From Salirhabdus sp. Marseille-P4669 (GTDB lineage: Bacteria; Bacillota; Bacilli; Bacillales; Alkalibacillaceae): a stretch of DNA of 64,000 nucleotides. The stretch spans positions 434,001 to 498,000 of the forward strand of contig NZ_OEQK01000001.1 in NCBI RefSeq assembly GCF_900240405.1, read 5' to 3'. Below, piece after piece: positions 1-9,473 of this stretch. The position numbers were made by a program, and so were the translations under genes. The notes beneath the pieces are model-generated. The model did not search any database. It saw nothing but the letters and a program-made list of their open reading frames with translations, and had not been told where the DNA came from. Numbering within the stretch: the stretch's first letter is position 1; every line of letters begins with the position of its first letter.

Positions 1-1167
1 GAATATGGAGTAAAGTTTTCAATTGAAAACTTAAATACAGAATATAGTACAACAAATAGTAAGAAAATATTAACCCAAACAAACGTGGAGGTATTTGACA
101 ATAGCAGTGGTGAGTTAGTTCCATTTGGAGAACTAGAAGAAGGAATTATCTATCCAATAGCTTTTGACTATGGTAATTGGTGGGGTATTATTTACAATGG
201 TCGTGTAGGTTTTGTCAATAAAAATAACGTTGAAACTGGCTTAAATGTAATTGTACCTAAGTTACAAGTCTATGAATCTTTTAGCGACTTATCAATCTAT
301 ACTAGACAGGATGAAATTGCTACACTTTATTATGGAGACTCTGTACAAGTAATTGAGGAATATAAATATGCAGCTAAAATACAAACAGAAACAGGGTTAG
401 TTGGTTGGATTCATAAAGATAAAATTGACTACTCATACGACAACAAATGGTACGTAAAATATGATAGAAACCTTAGAGAATCAGCTTCAAATAATGCAAA
501 ACAAATAGGATATATTGAGTCAGATACTAGTATTAAGGTATTGGATTATGTGTATCTTGAGGATCAAGCATTTGAGGATTGGTTTAAGATAAAGACAGAT
601 GATAATAGAATAGGATGGATTTGGGGTGGTGGAATAGGTACCAATCTATCTCAGTATGAGACGGAATTTTATAATAATACTGCTAATAGAATTGGTCTAT
701 TTACTCCATTAAATAGTAAATCTACAATTACTGCTGAGCAAATAAATAGATTCATAGCTAGTAAAACTGGGCCAGAAAGCTATATGTATGGTATGGGACA
801 AGCATTTCTAGATGCACAAGCGAAAACGGGCTTAAATGCAATATATTTAGTTGCTCATGCAGCTCATGAAACAGCCTATGGTAATTCTAGCATTGTATCA
901 AATAAATATAACTACTATGGTATTGGTGCATTTGATGCATGTCCTAGTGAATGCGCAAATGAGTTTGAAGGAAAAAGGGCCGGTATAATAAATGGTGCAG
1001 TCTGGATAAAGGATCATTACGTGTATGATTCAGTTTATAAGCAATTTACTATTTTCAATATGAGATACAATAATAATATTCATCAATATGCAACAGATGA
1101 AGCTTGGGATGTTAAAATCGTAAATATTGCTCAACAGCTAGAAGATTTTGTGGTTATTAATTTTTAA
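1..1167 (+). CDS. Secreted N-acetylglucosaminidase with SH3-like repeats (5' end outside window)
   Basis: The reading frame is open from base 1, so the gene starts upstream of the window and 388 residues are visible; the GTG at 85 is only an internal codon. The N-terminal part carries SH3-like wall-binding modules with the signature VFDN-SG-LVPF...YGNWW-I...GRVGFV, followed by two more divergent SH3-like segments. The last ~150 residues match the GH73 glucosaminidase (LytG/FlgJ-like) domain: an AHAAHETAYGNS block with the likely catalytic Glu and a YNYYGIGAFD block. The family cleaves the glycan strand of peptidoglycan outside the cell. The SH3-like module is the same type as in the next gene, so the two enzymes probably bind the same wall polymer. 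A terminator follows at once. Confidence 0.85.
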   Translation, partial: EYGVKFSIENLNTEYSTTNSKKILTQTNVEVFDNSSGELVPFGELEEGIIYPIAFDYGNWWGIIYNGRVGFVNKNNVETGLNVIVPKLQVYESFSDLSIYTRQDEIATLYYGDSVQVIEEYKYAAKIQTETGLVGWIHKDKIDYSYDNKWYVKYDRNLRESASNNAKQIGYIESDTSIKVLDYVYLEDQAFEDWFKIKTDDNRIGWIWGGGIGTNLSQYETEFYNNTANRIGLFTPLNSKSTITAEQINRFIASKTGPESYMYGMGQAFLDAQAKTGLNAIYLVAHAAHETAYGNSSIVSNKYNYYGIGAFDACPSECANEFEGKRAGIINGAVWIKDHYVYDSVYKQFTIFNMRYNNNIHQYATDEAWDVKIVNIAQQLEDFVVINF

Positions 1168-1223
1168 GAACAAAGTGTTGTAAAGGGGGATTCAAAACCT
1201 TTTATAACACTTTGTTGTTTTTT
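1168..1223 (+). terminator. Rho-independent terminator
   Basis: An ACAAAGTGTTGTAAAGG arm pairs with CCTTTTATAACACTTTGT with one mismatch and is followed by a T-rich run. It ends the glucosaminidase transcript. Confidence 0.8.
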
Positions 1224-1321
1224 CACTACTAATTTGTTAGGGAGGTAGGTAATTATGGAAAATTTTGTTCTTTAATAGTGTTCGAAATATGTCGAATATG
1301 ATAGTATAATATCTTGAGGGG

Positions 1322-4096
1322 GTGGAAAATATTAGGACTTTATTTAAGAGAGATAAAACTAGGTTTTGGGTATTATTTTTTTTGTTTGTAAGTTTATTTG
1401 TAATGAGTGCTGTAAATAGTAATGTAGTAAGTGCTGATAAAAGTATTAATAAATCTGCTAACTATGATGGTCATTTTCGAGTTATAAACGATAAAACTAT
1501 TGTTTATGATAATCGTGGTAAAGGTCTATTACCAATCGGAAGATTAATAAAAGGTCAAACCTATACTATTGTAAGTGATTACGGGAATTGGCATCGAATT
1601 CAATTTGGTTCTCATTATGGTTATGTTTATAAACATAACACAGTACCTGGTTACAAAAATGATATTCAAAATATAAATAGTACATTCGAAATCTCAAAAG
1701 AAAAGTTTAGAGCAGATGAAGATGTTATTGTTTATGATAATACTTCTGGGGATTTAATCCCGTTTGCAGAGCTTGAAAAAGGTCAAGAGCATGAAATTGT
1801 TTCAGATTATGGAAATTGGTACCGAATCTTAGTTGCCAATAGAGTGGGATATGTACATAAAACGGCGGTAACTCGTTTATTTACAAACCATACCCAATAT
1901 TTTGAAGTATTGCAAGATGACTTACCAGTCTATGATAATAGTACGGGGAAACTAGTAAAAATAGGGACATTAAATAAAGGGCAAGTATATCCTCGTGTAA
2001 GTGATTATGGGAATTGGCATAGAATCCAATTTGGGGATTCCTATGGATATGTATGGGAAGGCAGTACTATACCATCTAATAGTAGGTTTATTAAGAATAT
2101 TAATTCCAGCTTTGAGAATAGTAAAGAACAATTTTTAGCAAAAGAAAATGCTATTGTTTATGATAATACTGGAAAGAATTTAGTGCCTTTTGCAACCATT
2201 GAAAAAGGTGAAAAGTATCCAATAGTTTCAGATTATGGAAACTGGTATCGTATTATAGTTGCTGAACGAGTAGGTTATATTCAAAAAACAGATATTACTG
2301 GTTATTTTTCAGTAGAATCAAAATACTTTGAGGTTACCAAAGATAACCTTACTGTCTATGATAATCGAAGTGGATCACTCGAAAAGATTGGTGAATTGAC
2401 AAAAGGTCAAGTTTATGAGCGTGTAAGTGATTATGGGAACTGGCATCGAATTGATTTTGGTAATTACTATGGTTATGTTCATAAGTCTGGCACTTTACCT
2501 AGTTTTAAAAACCAAATACCAAATTTGAATTCAAACTATAAAGACAACTACGGTAGTTTTGTTACGGTTACTGATGCTAATGTTTTTGATAATACATCGG
2601 GAAACTTAGTTAAATTCGCACAAATAGTGTCTGGTAAAGAATACCCTATTGTAAGTGACTATGGAAACTGGTATAGAATACTAGTTGCTAATAAAGTAGG
2701 ATATATTCATAAATCAGACGTAAATATGGCATTCACAGTTGATACTAAATATTTTAAAGTTAAAGTTCAAGAATTACCTATTTTTGACAACCGAAGTGGG
2801 AAGCTTGTTCAAGTTGGAACTTTAAAAAAGGGCCAAGTATTTGAAAGAGTTAGTGACTATGGGAATTGGCATCGTATAAAATTTGGTGATTATTATGGTT
2901 ATGTATGGGAGTTGAGTACAGAACCAATAAATTCAGCAACATACCGAAATAAGATAGTTTCCAATTATAGTAATGGAACTTTAACACCGACGGCATCAGT
3001 AAATATTTATGATAATACTGGTTCAAATCTTGTTTCATTTGCAACACTAGAAAAAGGAAAAACTTATCCTGTAGTTAGAGATTATGGAAATTGGTATGAA
3101 GTAAATATCGCTGGTAGGTATGGATATGTCGCAAAGGGTAAGGTAAAAGCGAAAGTAATGGTAGCAAAGGACCTTGTAAACCCTCATTTAGAGTATACTT
3201 ATGAAAATTTAGGCACAGATATAATTGAACTTTCAAAAGCATATCCCGACTTTATAAAATGGGAAGTAATAGGTAAGTCGGTTGATGGAAGAAATATTTA
3301 TGCAATTAAATTAGGTAAAGGACAGACAGAAATATTTCTAAATGGTGCACATCATGCTAGAGAGTGGTTAACTACTAATCTATTAATGGAAATGGTAGAT
3401 ACTTATAGTCAAGCGTATGTTAAAAACAGTAAAGTAGATAGTTTTGATGTTCGAAGTATATTGAATCAAACGTCTATTTGGTTTGTTCCAATGGTTAATC
3501 CCGATGGAGTTACATTAGTACAAAAAGGGGCAAGTAGTGCTAAAAATCCTCAAGAAGTTATAAGGATTAATGGGGGGAGTTTGAATTTCTCGTCATGGAA
3601 AGCCAATATTAGAGGTGTAGATCTTAATAGACAGTACCCTGCTGGATGGGAGACTATATTATTTGATCCAGGCAAACCAAGTCATATGAATTATAAGGGA
3701 CCAAGTCCATTGAGTGAGCCTGAGACAAAAGCAATATATAATTTTACAAAAAAGCATGATTTTAAAACTGCTGTTGCATATCATTCCTCCGGAGAAATTC
3801 TTTATTGGGATTATAAACTTTCTGGTGAACTAAAACGGACAGCCAGAAGAATTGCAGAAATGATAAAAGCTAAAACTGGATATTCTTTAGTGTTTCCAGG
3901 ACCAAACCCAAGTGGCGGTGGTTATACGGATTGGTTTTTATTAGAAGAAAAGAAACCAGGATTTACTCCAGAAATTTCACCACATGTAGGTCCTAGGCCA
4001 GTACCTTTAAAGAATTTTATTTCTATTTGGAGTGAAAATAATTCTATTGGAATCATGTTAGCCCAAGAAGCTTATCAAAATAGATATAACAGATAA
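1322..4096 (+). CDS. Secreted M14 zinc carboxypeptidase with eight SH3-like repeats
   Basis: The 924-residue product has a signal peptide (about residues 10-38), then eight SH3-like repeats of ~70 residues (about 55-610), each with YDN-G-L...KG...VSDYGNW-RI...GYV. The C-terminal ~300 residues form a metallocarboxypeptidase: zinc ligands His678 and Glu681 in HHAREW, a third His near 821 (AYHSSGE), and the general-base Glu near 884 (TPEISPH). M14 enzymes of this kind trim C-terminal residues, here probably from wall peptides or surface proteins. The start is uncertain: the GAGGGGG Shine-Dalgarno directly abuts GTG 1322, so initiation could be nearby. A perfect ribosome site sits upstream at 1241 before a six-codon ORF (1255-1275, MENFVL) that begins like this protein, perhaps a leader or a decayed start. 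A terminator follows at 4104-4140. Confidence 0.85.
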   Translation: MENIRTLFKRDKTRFWVLFFLFVSLFVMSAVNSNVVSADKSINKSANYDGHFRVINDKTIVYDNRGKGLLPIGRLIKGQTYTIVSDYGNWHRIQFGSHYGYVYKHNTVPGYKNDIQNINSTFEISKEKFRADEDVIVYDNTSGDLIPFAELEKGQEHEIVSDYGNWYRILVANRVGYVHKTAVTRLFTNHTQYFEVLQDDLPVYDNSTGKLVKIGTLNKGQVYPRVSDYGNWHRIQFGDSYGYVWEGSTIPSNSRFIKNINSSFENSKEQFLAKENAIVYDNTGKNLVPFATIEKGEKYPIVSDYGNWYRIIVAERVGYIQKTDITGYFSVESKYFEVTKDNLTVYDNRSGSLEKIGELTKGQVYERVSDYGNWHRIDFGNYYGYVHKSGTLPSFKNQIPNLNSNYKDNYGSFVTVTDANVFDNTSGNLVKFAQIVSGKEYPIVSDYGNWYRILVANKVGYIHKSDVNMAFTVDTKYFKVKVQELPIFDNRSGKLVQVGTLKKGQVFERVSDYGNWHRIKFGDYYGYVWELSTEPINSATYRNKIVSNYSNGTLTPTASVNIYDNTGSNLVSFATLEKGKTYPVVRDYGNWYEVNIAGRYGYVAKGKVKAKVMVAKDLVNPHLEYTYENLGTDIIELSKAYPDFIKWEVIGKSVDGRNIYAIKLGKGQTEIFLNGAHHAREWLTTNLLMEMVDTYSQAYVKNSKVDSFDVRSILNQTSIWFVPMVNPDGVTLVQKGASSAKNPQEVIRINGGSLNFSSWKANIRGVDLNRQYPAGWETILFDPGKPSHMNYKGPSPLSEPETKAIYNFTKKHDFKTAVAYHSSGEILYWDYKLSGELKRTARRIAEMIKAKTGYSLVFPGPNPSGGGYTDWFLLEEKKPGFTPEISPHVGPRPVPLKNFISIWSENNSIGIMLAQEAYQNRYNR

Positions 4097-4103
4097 TAAT
4101 TGG

Positions 4104-4140
4104 AACTCAAATCATCTAAGGTGATTTGGGTTTCTATTTT
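4104..4140 (+). terminator. Rho-independent terminator after M14 carboxypeptidase gene
   Basis: AACTCAAATCATC pairs with GGTGATTTGGGTT, followed by a T-rich tail. Confidence 0.75.
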
Positions 4141-4303
4141 TATTAAAATTATTTATTCTAATATTTTTCAAATAAACTTAGTTAGTAATTTAATCCATTT
4201 TCTTAAACTTAAAATACAATTATTGATTTTCAGCACAATAAGAATGTGATACTATTTAAGAAGTGTTTATATTTCCATTTAGTAATTTAGAGTAGGTGCT
4301 CTT

Positions 4304-5395
4304 ATGGCTATATATTTAATCGTAACGGCTTTTGTAATTTCTTTTTTTATAACGGTAAGTATTACACCACTTGTAAAAATACTTGCAATTAAGGTAGGAG
4401 CAGTAGACCACCCGGATCAACGAAAAATCCATGTGGGTATACAGCCTCGTTTAGGGGGCTTAGCTATCTTTATTGGTGCAGCTATTGCCCTTATGGTTAT
4501 TCAACCAAATCACGAACACATTACTGAACTTGTAATTGGTGCTGTAATTATTGTAATTACAGGTGTTTTAGATGATATTTATCAAATAAGACCTCTTTAT
4601 AAGCTAATTGGCCAATTATTAGCAGCTATACTTGTAATCTCCTCAGGTTTAATTATTGAAAAAATAACACTTCCATTCGTTGGAGTCGTTTATTTAGATA
4701 ACTTTAGCTATATAATAACAATTATTTGGATAATTGGTGTTACGAATGCAATAAACTTAATTGATGGATTAGATGGTTTAGCTGCAGGGGTTTCAAGTAT
4801 AGCACTCACAAGTATATTGGTTATGGCTATTTTAGACTATCGTGCAGCTGTTGTTTACATTTGTATAGTGTTAATAGGTAGTAATTTAGGGTTTTTAATT
4901 CATAATTTTTATCCAGCAAAAATTTTTATGGGAGACTCAGGTTCCTTATTTCTTGGATACTCTATATCTGTAGTATCAATGTTAGGTTTGTTTAAAAATG
5001 TAGCACTTTTTAGTTTTATTATTCCAATAATTATTTTGGCAATACCGATATTTGATACAGCCTTTGCAATATTAAGAAGGGCAAGAACTGGTCATGGTAT
5101 TATGGAACCAGATAAAAAGCATTTACATTATCAGTTATTAAATGCAGGATTAAGCCATCGTGGTGCAGTATTAGTCATTTATGCCTTTAGTGCTGTTTTC
5201 GGGCTTCTTGCAATATTATTTTCAAATTCTACCTTTACTTCTTCAATTGTTATTTTAACAATTATATTTTTTATTGTTCATTTAATTGCGGAGTTAGTAG
5301 GACTAGTGGGAAATGGTCAACAACCTGTATTGAATTTATTTCGGAAAGTTTTTAAAATAAAGCGTGTTACAAATGAAAGTCATCAAAATAAATAG
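4304..5395 (+). CDS. tagO: UDP-GlcNAc:undecaprenyl-phosphate GlcNAc-1-P transferase (TagO/WecA family)
   Basis: This 363-residue polytopic membrane protein of the MraY/WecA family moves GlcNAc-1-phosphate from UDP-GlcNAc to undecaprenyl phosphate, the first membrane step of teichoic acid linkage or other wall polysaccharide synthesis. Family motifs are present in order: HPDQRKIH in the first loop, LDDIYQIRP (about 87), NAINLIDGLDGLAAG (about 148), NFYPAKIFMGDSGS (about 203) and a HLHYQLL loop near 273. About ten hydrophobic helices are visible. ATG 4304 follows AGGTG at good spacing. A possible promoter (TTGATT ... TGTGATACTAT) lies at about 4224-4257. A close paralog follows 400 bp downstream; which of the two is the housekeeping TagO cannot be decided here. 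Confidence 0.85.
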   Translation: MAIYLIVTAFVISFFITVSITPLVKILAIKVGAVDHPDQRKIHVGIQPRLGGLAIFIGAAIALMVIQPNHEHITELVIGAVIIVITGVLDDIYQIRPLYKLIGQLLAAILVISSGLIIEKITLPFVGVVYLDNFSYIITIIWIIGVTNAINLIDGLDGLAAGVSSIALTSILVMAILDYRAAVVYICIVLIGSNLGFLIHNFYPAKIFMGDSGSLFLGYSISVVSMLGLFKNVALFSFIIPIIILAIPIFDTAFAILRRARTGHGIMEPDKKHLHYQLLNAGLSHRGAVLVIYAFSAVFGLLAILFSNSTFTSSIVILTIIFFIVHLIAELVGLVGNGQQPVLNLFRKVFKIKRVTNESHQNK

Positions 5396-5404
5396 GTATG
5401 AAAA

Positions 5405-5445
5405 AAGACTGGTTTAACAATTTTTTAAACTAGTCTTCTTTTTTA
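5405..5445 (+). terminator. Rho-independent terminator after first tagO-like gene
   Basis: AAGACTGGTTTAA and TTTAAACTAGTCTT form a long stem followed by TTCTTTTTT. Confidence 0.85.
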
Positions 5446-5797
5446 GGATAACAAAATGAATGAATTCCAATAATAATAGTCCGGTATAAGAAGATAAGTT
5501 AGAGGATATACCTAATATAATAATGTAAAACCAGATGCGATATTGATTACTACTTTCACTTAATAAAAATTTACCTAGGGAGCAAATTGGTAGAACCTAA
5601 ATATAACTGCACGTCTTGTTCTTATTGATTAAAATTAAAATATGTAATAAAATTAAAAGGATGTAAAAGTATTTACAACAAAACTAGAATTTTATGAAAC
5701 TTTTAACCGGAATAGTCGTTAAATTTTGTAGTGTACCCCCAGAATATAATTTTTATACTCGTAACTATTATTAGATCTAAAAATAGGAGGATTAACA
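5446..5797. other. Intergenic region between the two tagO-like genes
   Basis: This AT-rich stretch has no ORF with a credible ribosome site. It should carry the promoter of the second transferase, because a terminator closes the first transcript. I see no clear -35/-10 pair and no RNA element. Confidence 0.4.
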
Positions 5798-6844
5798 ATG
5801 GAGTATATCATAATACCAATATGTTTTATTATCTCCATCCTCATCACGCCATTAATTAAAAAATTAGCTTTTAGAATAAATGCTGTTGATCTACCTAATG
5901 AAAGAAAGGTTCATCAAAAAGTAATGCCTCGCATTGGTGGATTAGCAATATATATAAGTTTTATTATAGGGCTTTTCCTTTATAACCCTGATAGTTCTGT
6001 TTTATGGCCATTATTTATTGGTGGAACTATTATTATGATTGTTGGACTTATAGATGATGTATTTCAGATTTCACCACTTCAAAAGTTTATAGGCCAATTA
6101 TTAGCTGTTCTAACAGTTATGTTAAGTGGAATACAAATTGACTTTATCACAATTCCATTTGGAGCAAGAATAGAATTAGGTTTGTGGGGAATACCACTTA
6201 CAATTCTTTGGGTATTATTCGTAACAAATGCAATAAATTTTATAGACGGTTTGGATGGGCTAGCCTCCGGAGTATCTGCCATTGCACTAACGACTATTTC
6301 TGTAATGGCCATTACAATGGGTAATATGTTTATTGCAATAATTGGGTTCATGTTACTTGGAAGTATACTTGGGTTTCTTGTGTATAACTTTTACCCGGCT
6401 AAGATATTTTTAGGTGACACAGGTTCTAACTTCTTAGGATTTATGATAAGTATTTTAGCCATTTTAGGGTTATTCAAAAATGTAACAGTGTTTTCAATTA
6501 TTATCCCAATAGTTATACTGGGTGTGCCATTTGTTGATACGTTATTTGCAGTAATTAGAAGGATTACGAAACGAAAACCAATATATGCACCAGATAAGCT
6601 TCATTTACATCATTGTTTATTGAAACTGGGATATAGTCATCGTCAAACTGTATTGCTTTTATACGGTATGAGTGCTGTATTTAGTTTAGCTGCTATAATT
6701 TTTACAAGAACCACTTTATGGGGATCTGTGGTACTCTTTGTTTTATTAGCTACCTTAATTGAGTTAATTGTTGAAATAACAGGATTAATCAGTCAAAATT
6801 ATCGTCCGATTCTCAATTTAATCAATCGACGTAAAAACTATTAA
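5798..6844 (+). CDS. Second TagO/WecA-family sugar-1-phosphate transferase
   Basis: The 348-residue polytopic membrane protein is collinear with the preceding transferase and keeps all catalytic motifs: LPNERKVH, IDDVFQISP, NAINFIDGLDGLASG, NFYPAKIFLGDTGS and HLHHCLL. It should catalyse the same type of reaction on undecaprenyl phosphate, possibly with another UDP-sugar or for another polymer. ATG 5798 has a strong AGGAGG site. A small gene follows 39 bp later and shares the next terminator. Tandem paralogs suggest duplication with functional split, but the substrate difference is an inference. Confidence 0.85.
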   Translation: MEYIIIPICFIISILITPLIKKLAFRINAVDLPNERKVHQKVMPRIGGLAIYISFIIGLFLYNPDSSVLWPLFIGGTIIMIVGLIDDVFQISPLQKFIGQLLAVLTVMLSGIQIDFITIPFGARIELGLWGIPLTILWVLFVTNAINFIDGLDGLASGVSAIALTTISVMAITMGNMFIAIIGFMLLGSILGFLVYNFYPAKIFLGDTGSNFLGFMISILAILGLFKNVTVFSIIIPIVILGVPFVDTLFAVIRRITKRKPIYAPDKLHLHHCLLKLGYSHRQTVLLLYGMSAVFSLAAIIFTRTTLWGSVVLFVLLATLIELIVEITGLISQNYRPILNLINRRKNY

Positions 6845-6883
6845 TATAGGAATCAATTAGTATATGTAGCAGGCCGTGATTTC

Positions 6884-7078
6884 ATGAAAACTAGATGTGA
6901 AGATATTAAGACTCTGCTTTACAAAGCCTATTTTAAAGGGAACCAAGAGTCTGCTAAACTAGGAAATGTAATGTTCATATTAACAGAAGAGTTAAAAGGC
7001 TTTTTAAAGATTGAGAATATAAATATTGTAAAAAGTGAAAATAATAATAATTATCATGAGAGCAATACACCTCTATAA
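6884..7078 (+). CDS. Small hypothetical protein, paralog of the protein at 19215-19394
   Basis: The 64-residue, mostly helical and charged protein is not a family I can name. Residues 3-43 (DIK--L--AY-KGN--SA-L---M---L---LK) align without gaps to the 59-residue protein at 19215-19394, with about 40% identity by eye, which argues that both are real genes. It lies 39 bp after the second transferase and before a terminator, so it is probably co-transcribed. The ribosome site is weak (CCGTGATTTC). No signal peptide or membrane segment is present. Confidence 0.6.
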   Translation: MKTRCEDIKTLLYKAYFKGNQESAKLGNVMFILTEELKGFLKIENINIVKSENNNNYHESNTPL

Positions 7079-7100
7079 AAATTATAGGGGTGTTCTTTAT
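7067..7100 (+). terminator. Rho-independent terminator overlapping the end of the small gene
   Basis: ACACCTCTATAA pairs with TTATAGGGGTGT around an AAA loop, followed by a T-rich tract. Confidence 0.8.
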
Positions 7101-7200
7101 AATAAAAAAATAAATGGAACAACTTTTCGACAAAACGTCCTAAATGTTTACAATACTTTCTTTCCATGCTAGGATTTTACTAATTGGACATTTATAAATA

Positions 7201-7229
7201 TTGACCGATTTATACATACTAAAAATAAT
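7201..7229 (+). promoter_or_regulatory. Probable sigma-A promoter of wecB
   Basis: TTGACC (7201-7206) and AATAAT (7224-7229) are separated by 17 bp, just upstream of the epimerase start at 7251. Confidence 0.45.
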
Positions 7230-7250
7230 TATTTAAAGTGAGGTATATTC

Positions 7251-8390
7251 ATGAAAAAAGTCAAAGTAATGACCGTTTTCGGAACTCGACCTGAGGCTAT
7301 CAAAATGTGCCCCCTAGTTTTAGAATTACAAAAATCTGAACATATAGAATCAATCGTTACAGTAACCGCTCAGCACCGTGAAATGTTGGATCAAGTATTA
7401 GATATTTTTGGTGTGAAACCTGATTACGATCTAAACATAATGAAAAGCAACCAAACATTAACTCATATCACTTCTGCCGCCCTAGAAGGATTGGATAATG
7501 TAATGAAAGAAGTAAAACCAGATATCGTTCTAGTACACGGTGATACAACCACTACTTTTGTTGCTAGCTTAGCGGCCTTCTACAATCAAATAAAGGTTGG
7601 ACATGTTGAAGCGGGTCTTAGAACATGGAATAAATATTCACCATTCCCAGAAGAAGTAAACCGTCAAATTACTGGTGTAATTGCTGATTTACATTTTTCA
7701 CCAACAAGCAAATCTGCTGAGAATCTCTTAAATGAAAATAAGCCAAAAGAAGATATTTTCATTACTGGAAACACAGCAATTGATGCACTAAAAACTACTG
7801 TAAAAGAAGATTATACTAATGAAGTTTTAGAAAAAATTGGTGATGATCGCTTAATATTACTTACAGCGCATCGACGTGAAAACTTAGGTGAACCGATGAG
7901 AAATATGTTTAAGGCGGTAAAAAGGTTAGTTGATGAGTATAATGATGTACAAGTTGTATATCCTATGCACTTGAATCCAAAAGTACGTGAAATCGCTAAT
8001 GAAGTTCTAGGTAATGACCCTAGAATTCATTTGATTGAACCTCTTGGTGCATTTGACTTTCATAACTTGGCGTATCGATCTCATATTATCTTAACTGACT
8101 CTGGTGGCGTTCAGGAGGAAGCGCCATCACTTGGAGTACCAGTTCTTGTATTACGTGATACAACAGAGCGACCTGAAGGGGTTGCTGCCGGTACATTAAA
8201 GCTGAGTGGAACCGATGAAAAAAAGATCTATACACTTGCAAATGAGCTGCTTTCAGATGAAGGAGTATATGAAAGTATGTCTAAAGCATCTAACCCTTAT
8301 GGAGATGGTAGTGCTTCAGCACGAATTGTACAAGCAATTCTATATTACTTTGGTATACAACATGATAGACCAGAAAATTTTGTTATTTAA
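7251..8390 (+). CDS. wecB: UDP-N-acetylglucosamine 2-epimerase (non-hydrolysing)
   Basis: The 379-residue cytosolic enzyme interconverts UDP-GlcNAc and UDP-ManNAc, supplying ManNAc for teichoic acid linkage units or capsule. Family landmarks: [10 protein letters not shown] at the N-terminus, HGDTTTTF (about 98), [20 protein letters not shown] (about 118-140), TAHRREN (about 206), and the C-terminal [27 protein letters not shown] block. Length and motif order are complete. It sits beside two TagO-type transferases, giving a small wall-precursor cluster. The next small gene begins 28 bp later, probably in the same transcript. B. subtilis names this gene mnaA. Confidence 0.92.
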   Translation: [379 protein letters not shown]

Positions 8391-8417
8391 GCAAGTGAAT
8401 TTATAAGGATGTTATCT

Positions 8418-8579
8418 ATGGGAAATAATGAGTTTGACAATTTACCTAAGTCCATTAAAAAGGCTACTAGGTATATACTGCAGGATGCATCAGAAGACAA
8501 ACTAAATCAAGTTAAAGTTGTTATTTTGGGTGCGATTGAACAAAGGGAAATAGAATTAAGAAACGAAGGTAAGAAGTAA
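8418..8579 (+). CDS. Small hypothetical protein (53 aa) downstream of wecB
   Basis: ATG 8418 opens a 53-codon frame ending at TAA 8577-8579. The product begins MGNNEFDNLPKSIKKATRY and is predicted mostly helical and charged. A purine-rich AAGGAT site precedes the start by about 8 bp. The ORF lies between wecB and a strong terminator and has ordinary codon use, so it is a plausible real small gene. I do not recognise the family; it has no membrane segment. Confidence 0.55.
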   Translation: MGNNEFDNLPKSIKKATRYILQDASEDKLNQVKVVILGAIEQREIELRNEGKK

Positions 8580-8597
8580 TAAATTAGACGAAAACTT

Positions 8598-8650
8598 ACT
8601 ACAGCTTAATTGATAGGTATTATCCTAACAAAAGAGCTGTAGTTTTTTAA
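8598..8650 (+). terminator. Rho-independent terminator of the wecB operon
   Basis: ACTACAGCTT and AGAGCTGTAGT form the stem, followed by TTTTTT. Confidence 0.8.
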
Positions 8651-8747
8651 TGAAAAGTTTTAAGTTACTAGCTATTACCAAAACTTTTGTTTTCTATGGT
8701 AAAATATTAGAAATTAAAGATACTATACACCTAAAGTAGGGATAATT

Positions 8748-9473
8748 ATGCCTTTAAATTATACAAATTCAATACCTTTACATGTTCAATTAAAAGAAGA
8801 GATTGAACAGAAGATATTTTCGGGTACATACTATGAAAAGATTCCAAGTGAAAGAGAGTTAATGGAAGAATACCATGTTAGCAGGAGCACGGTAAGAGAA
8901 GCGGTTAGACAACTTGTACTGGATGGAGTTTTGAAAAAAAAGCCTGGTAAAGGAACTTTTATTGCACCAAAGTCAATAGATGATTGGCTAGGTAATCTCA
9001 GCAGTACTTCTGAGACAATTGTACGTATGGGAATGATACCTGGTGCAAGATTAGTTGAAAGTAAAATTGTTAATGTAGAAGCACAAATAGGAAACAAGAT
9101 TGGATTAGAAAAGGCTTACTTTTTTAAACGAATAAGATATGCCAATAATAGCCCAATTGGAATTGAAAGTCATTACTATCCGATAGAAATAGGAAAAAAA
9201 TTAATAGAGTTCGATTTAAATAAGGAGTCCTTCTATGAATTGTTAGAAAATAAGATTGGAATTAAAGCTCTTTCAGCAGAGCAGGTAATAAAAGCTGGGA
9301 AAATGCCAAAGAGTCAAGCAAAACTTCTGAACTTAAACCATTCCATAGATGTGCTTATTGCTGAAAGAAGGTTAACGGATATTAATGGGAATTTTGTGGA
9401 GTATGAAAATGCTTTCTATCGGTCAGATATGTACTCTTTTAAAATTAACTTATCAAGGAAATTTAATCACTAA
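8748..9473 (+). CDS. GntR-family transcriptional regulator, HutC/UTRA subfamily
   Basis: The 241-residue protein has an N-terminal winged helix (residues 8-75: IPLHVQLKEEI, PSERELMEEYHVSRSTVREAVRQL, GKGTFIAP) and a C-terminal UTRA ligand-binding domain (about 90-235, with a YFFKRIRYANNSPIGIESHYYP segment). Such proteins are usually repressors released by a small metabolite. The APC permease gene follows 138 bp downstream on the same strand and is the natural target. The intergenic region has no clear palindromic operator that I could fix. Ligand unknown. Confidence 0.85.
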   Translation: MPLNYTNSIPLHVQLKEEIEQKIFSGTYYEKIPSERELMEEYHVSRSTVREAVRQLVLDGVLKKKPGKGTFIAPKSIDDWLGNLSSTSETIVRMGMIPGARLVESKIVNVEAQIGNKIGLEKAYFFKRIRYANNSPIGIESHYYPIEIGKKLIEFDLNKESFYELLENKIGIKALSAEQVIKAGKMPKSQAKLLNLNHSIDVLIAERRLTDINGNFVEYENAFYRSDMYSFKINLSRKFNH

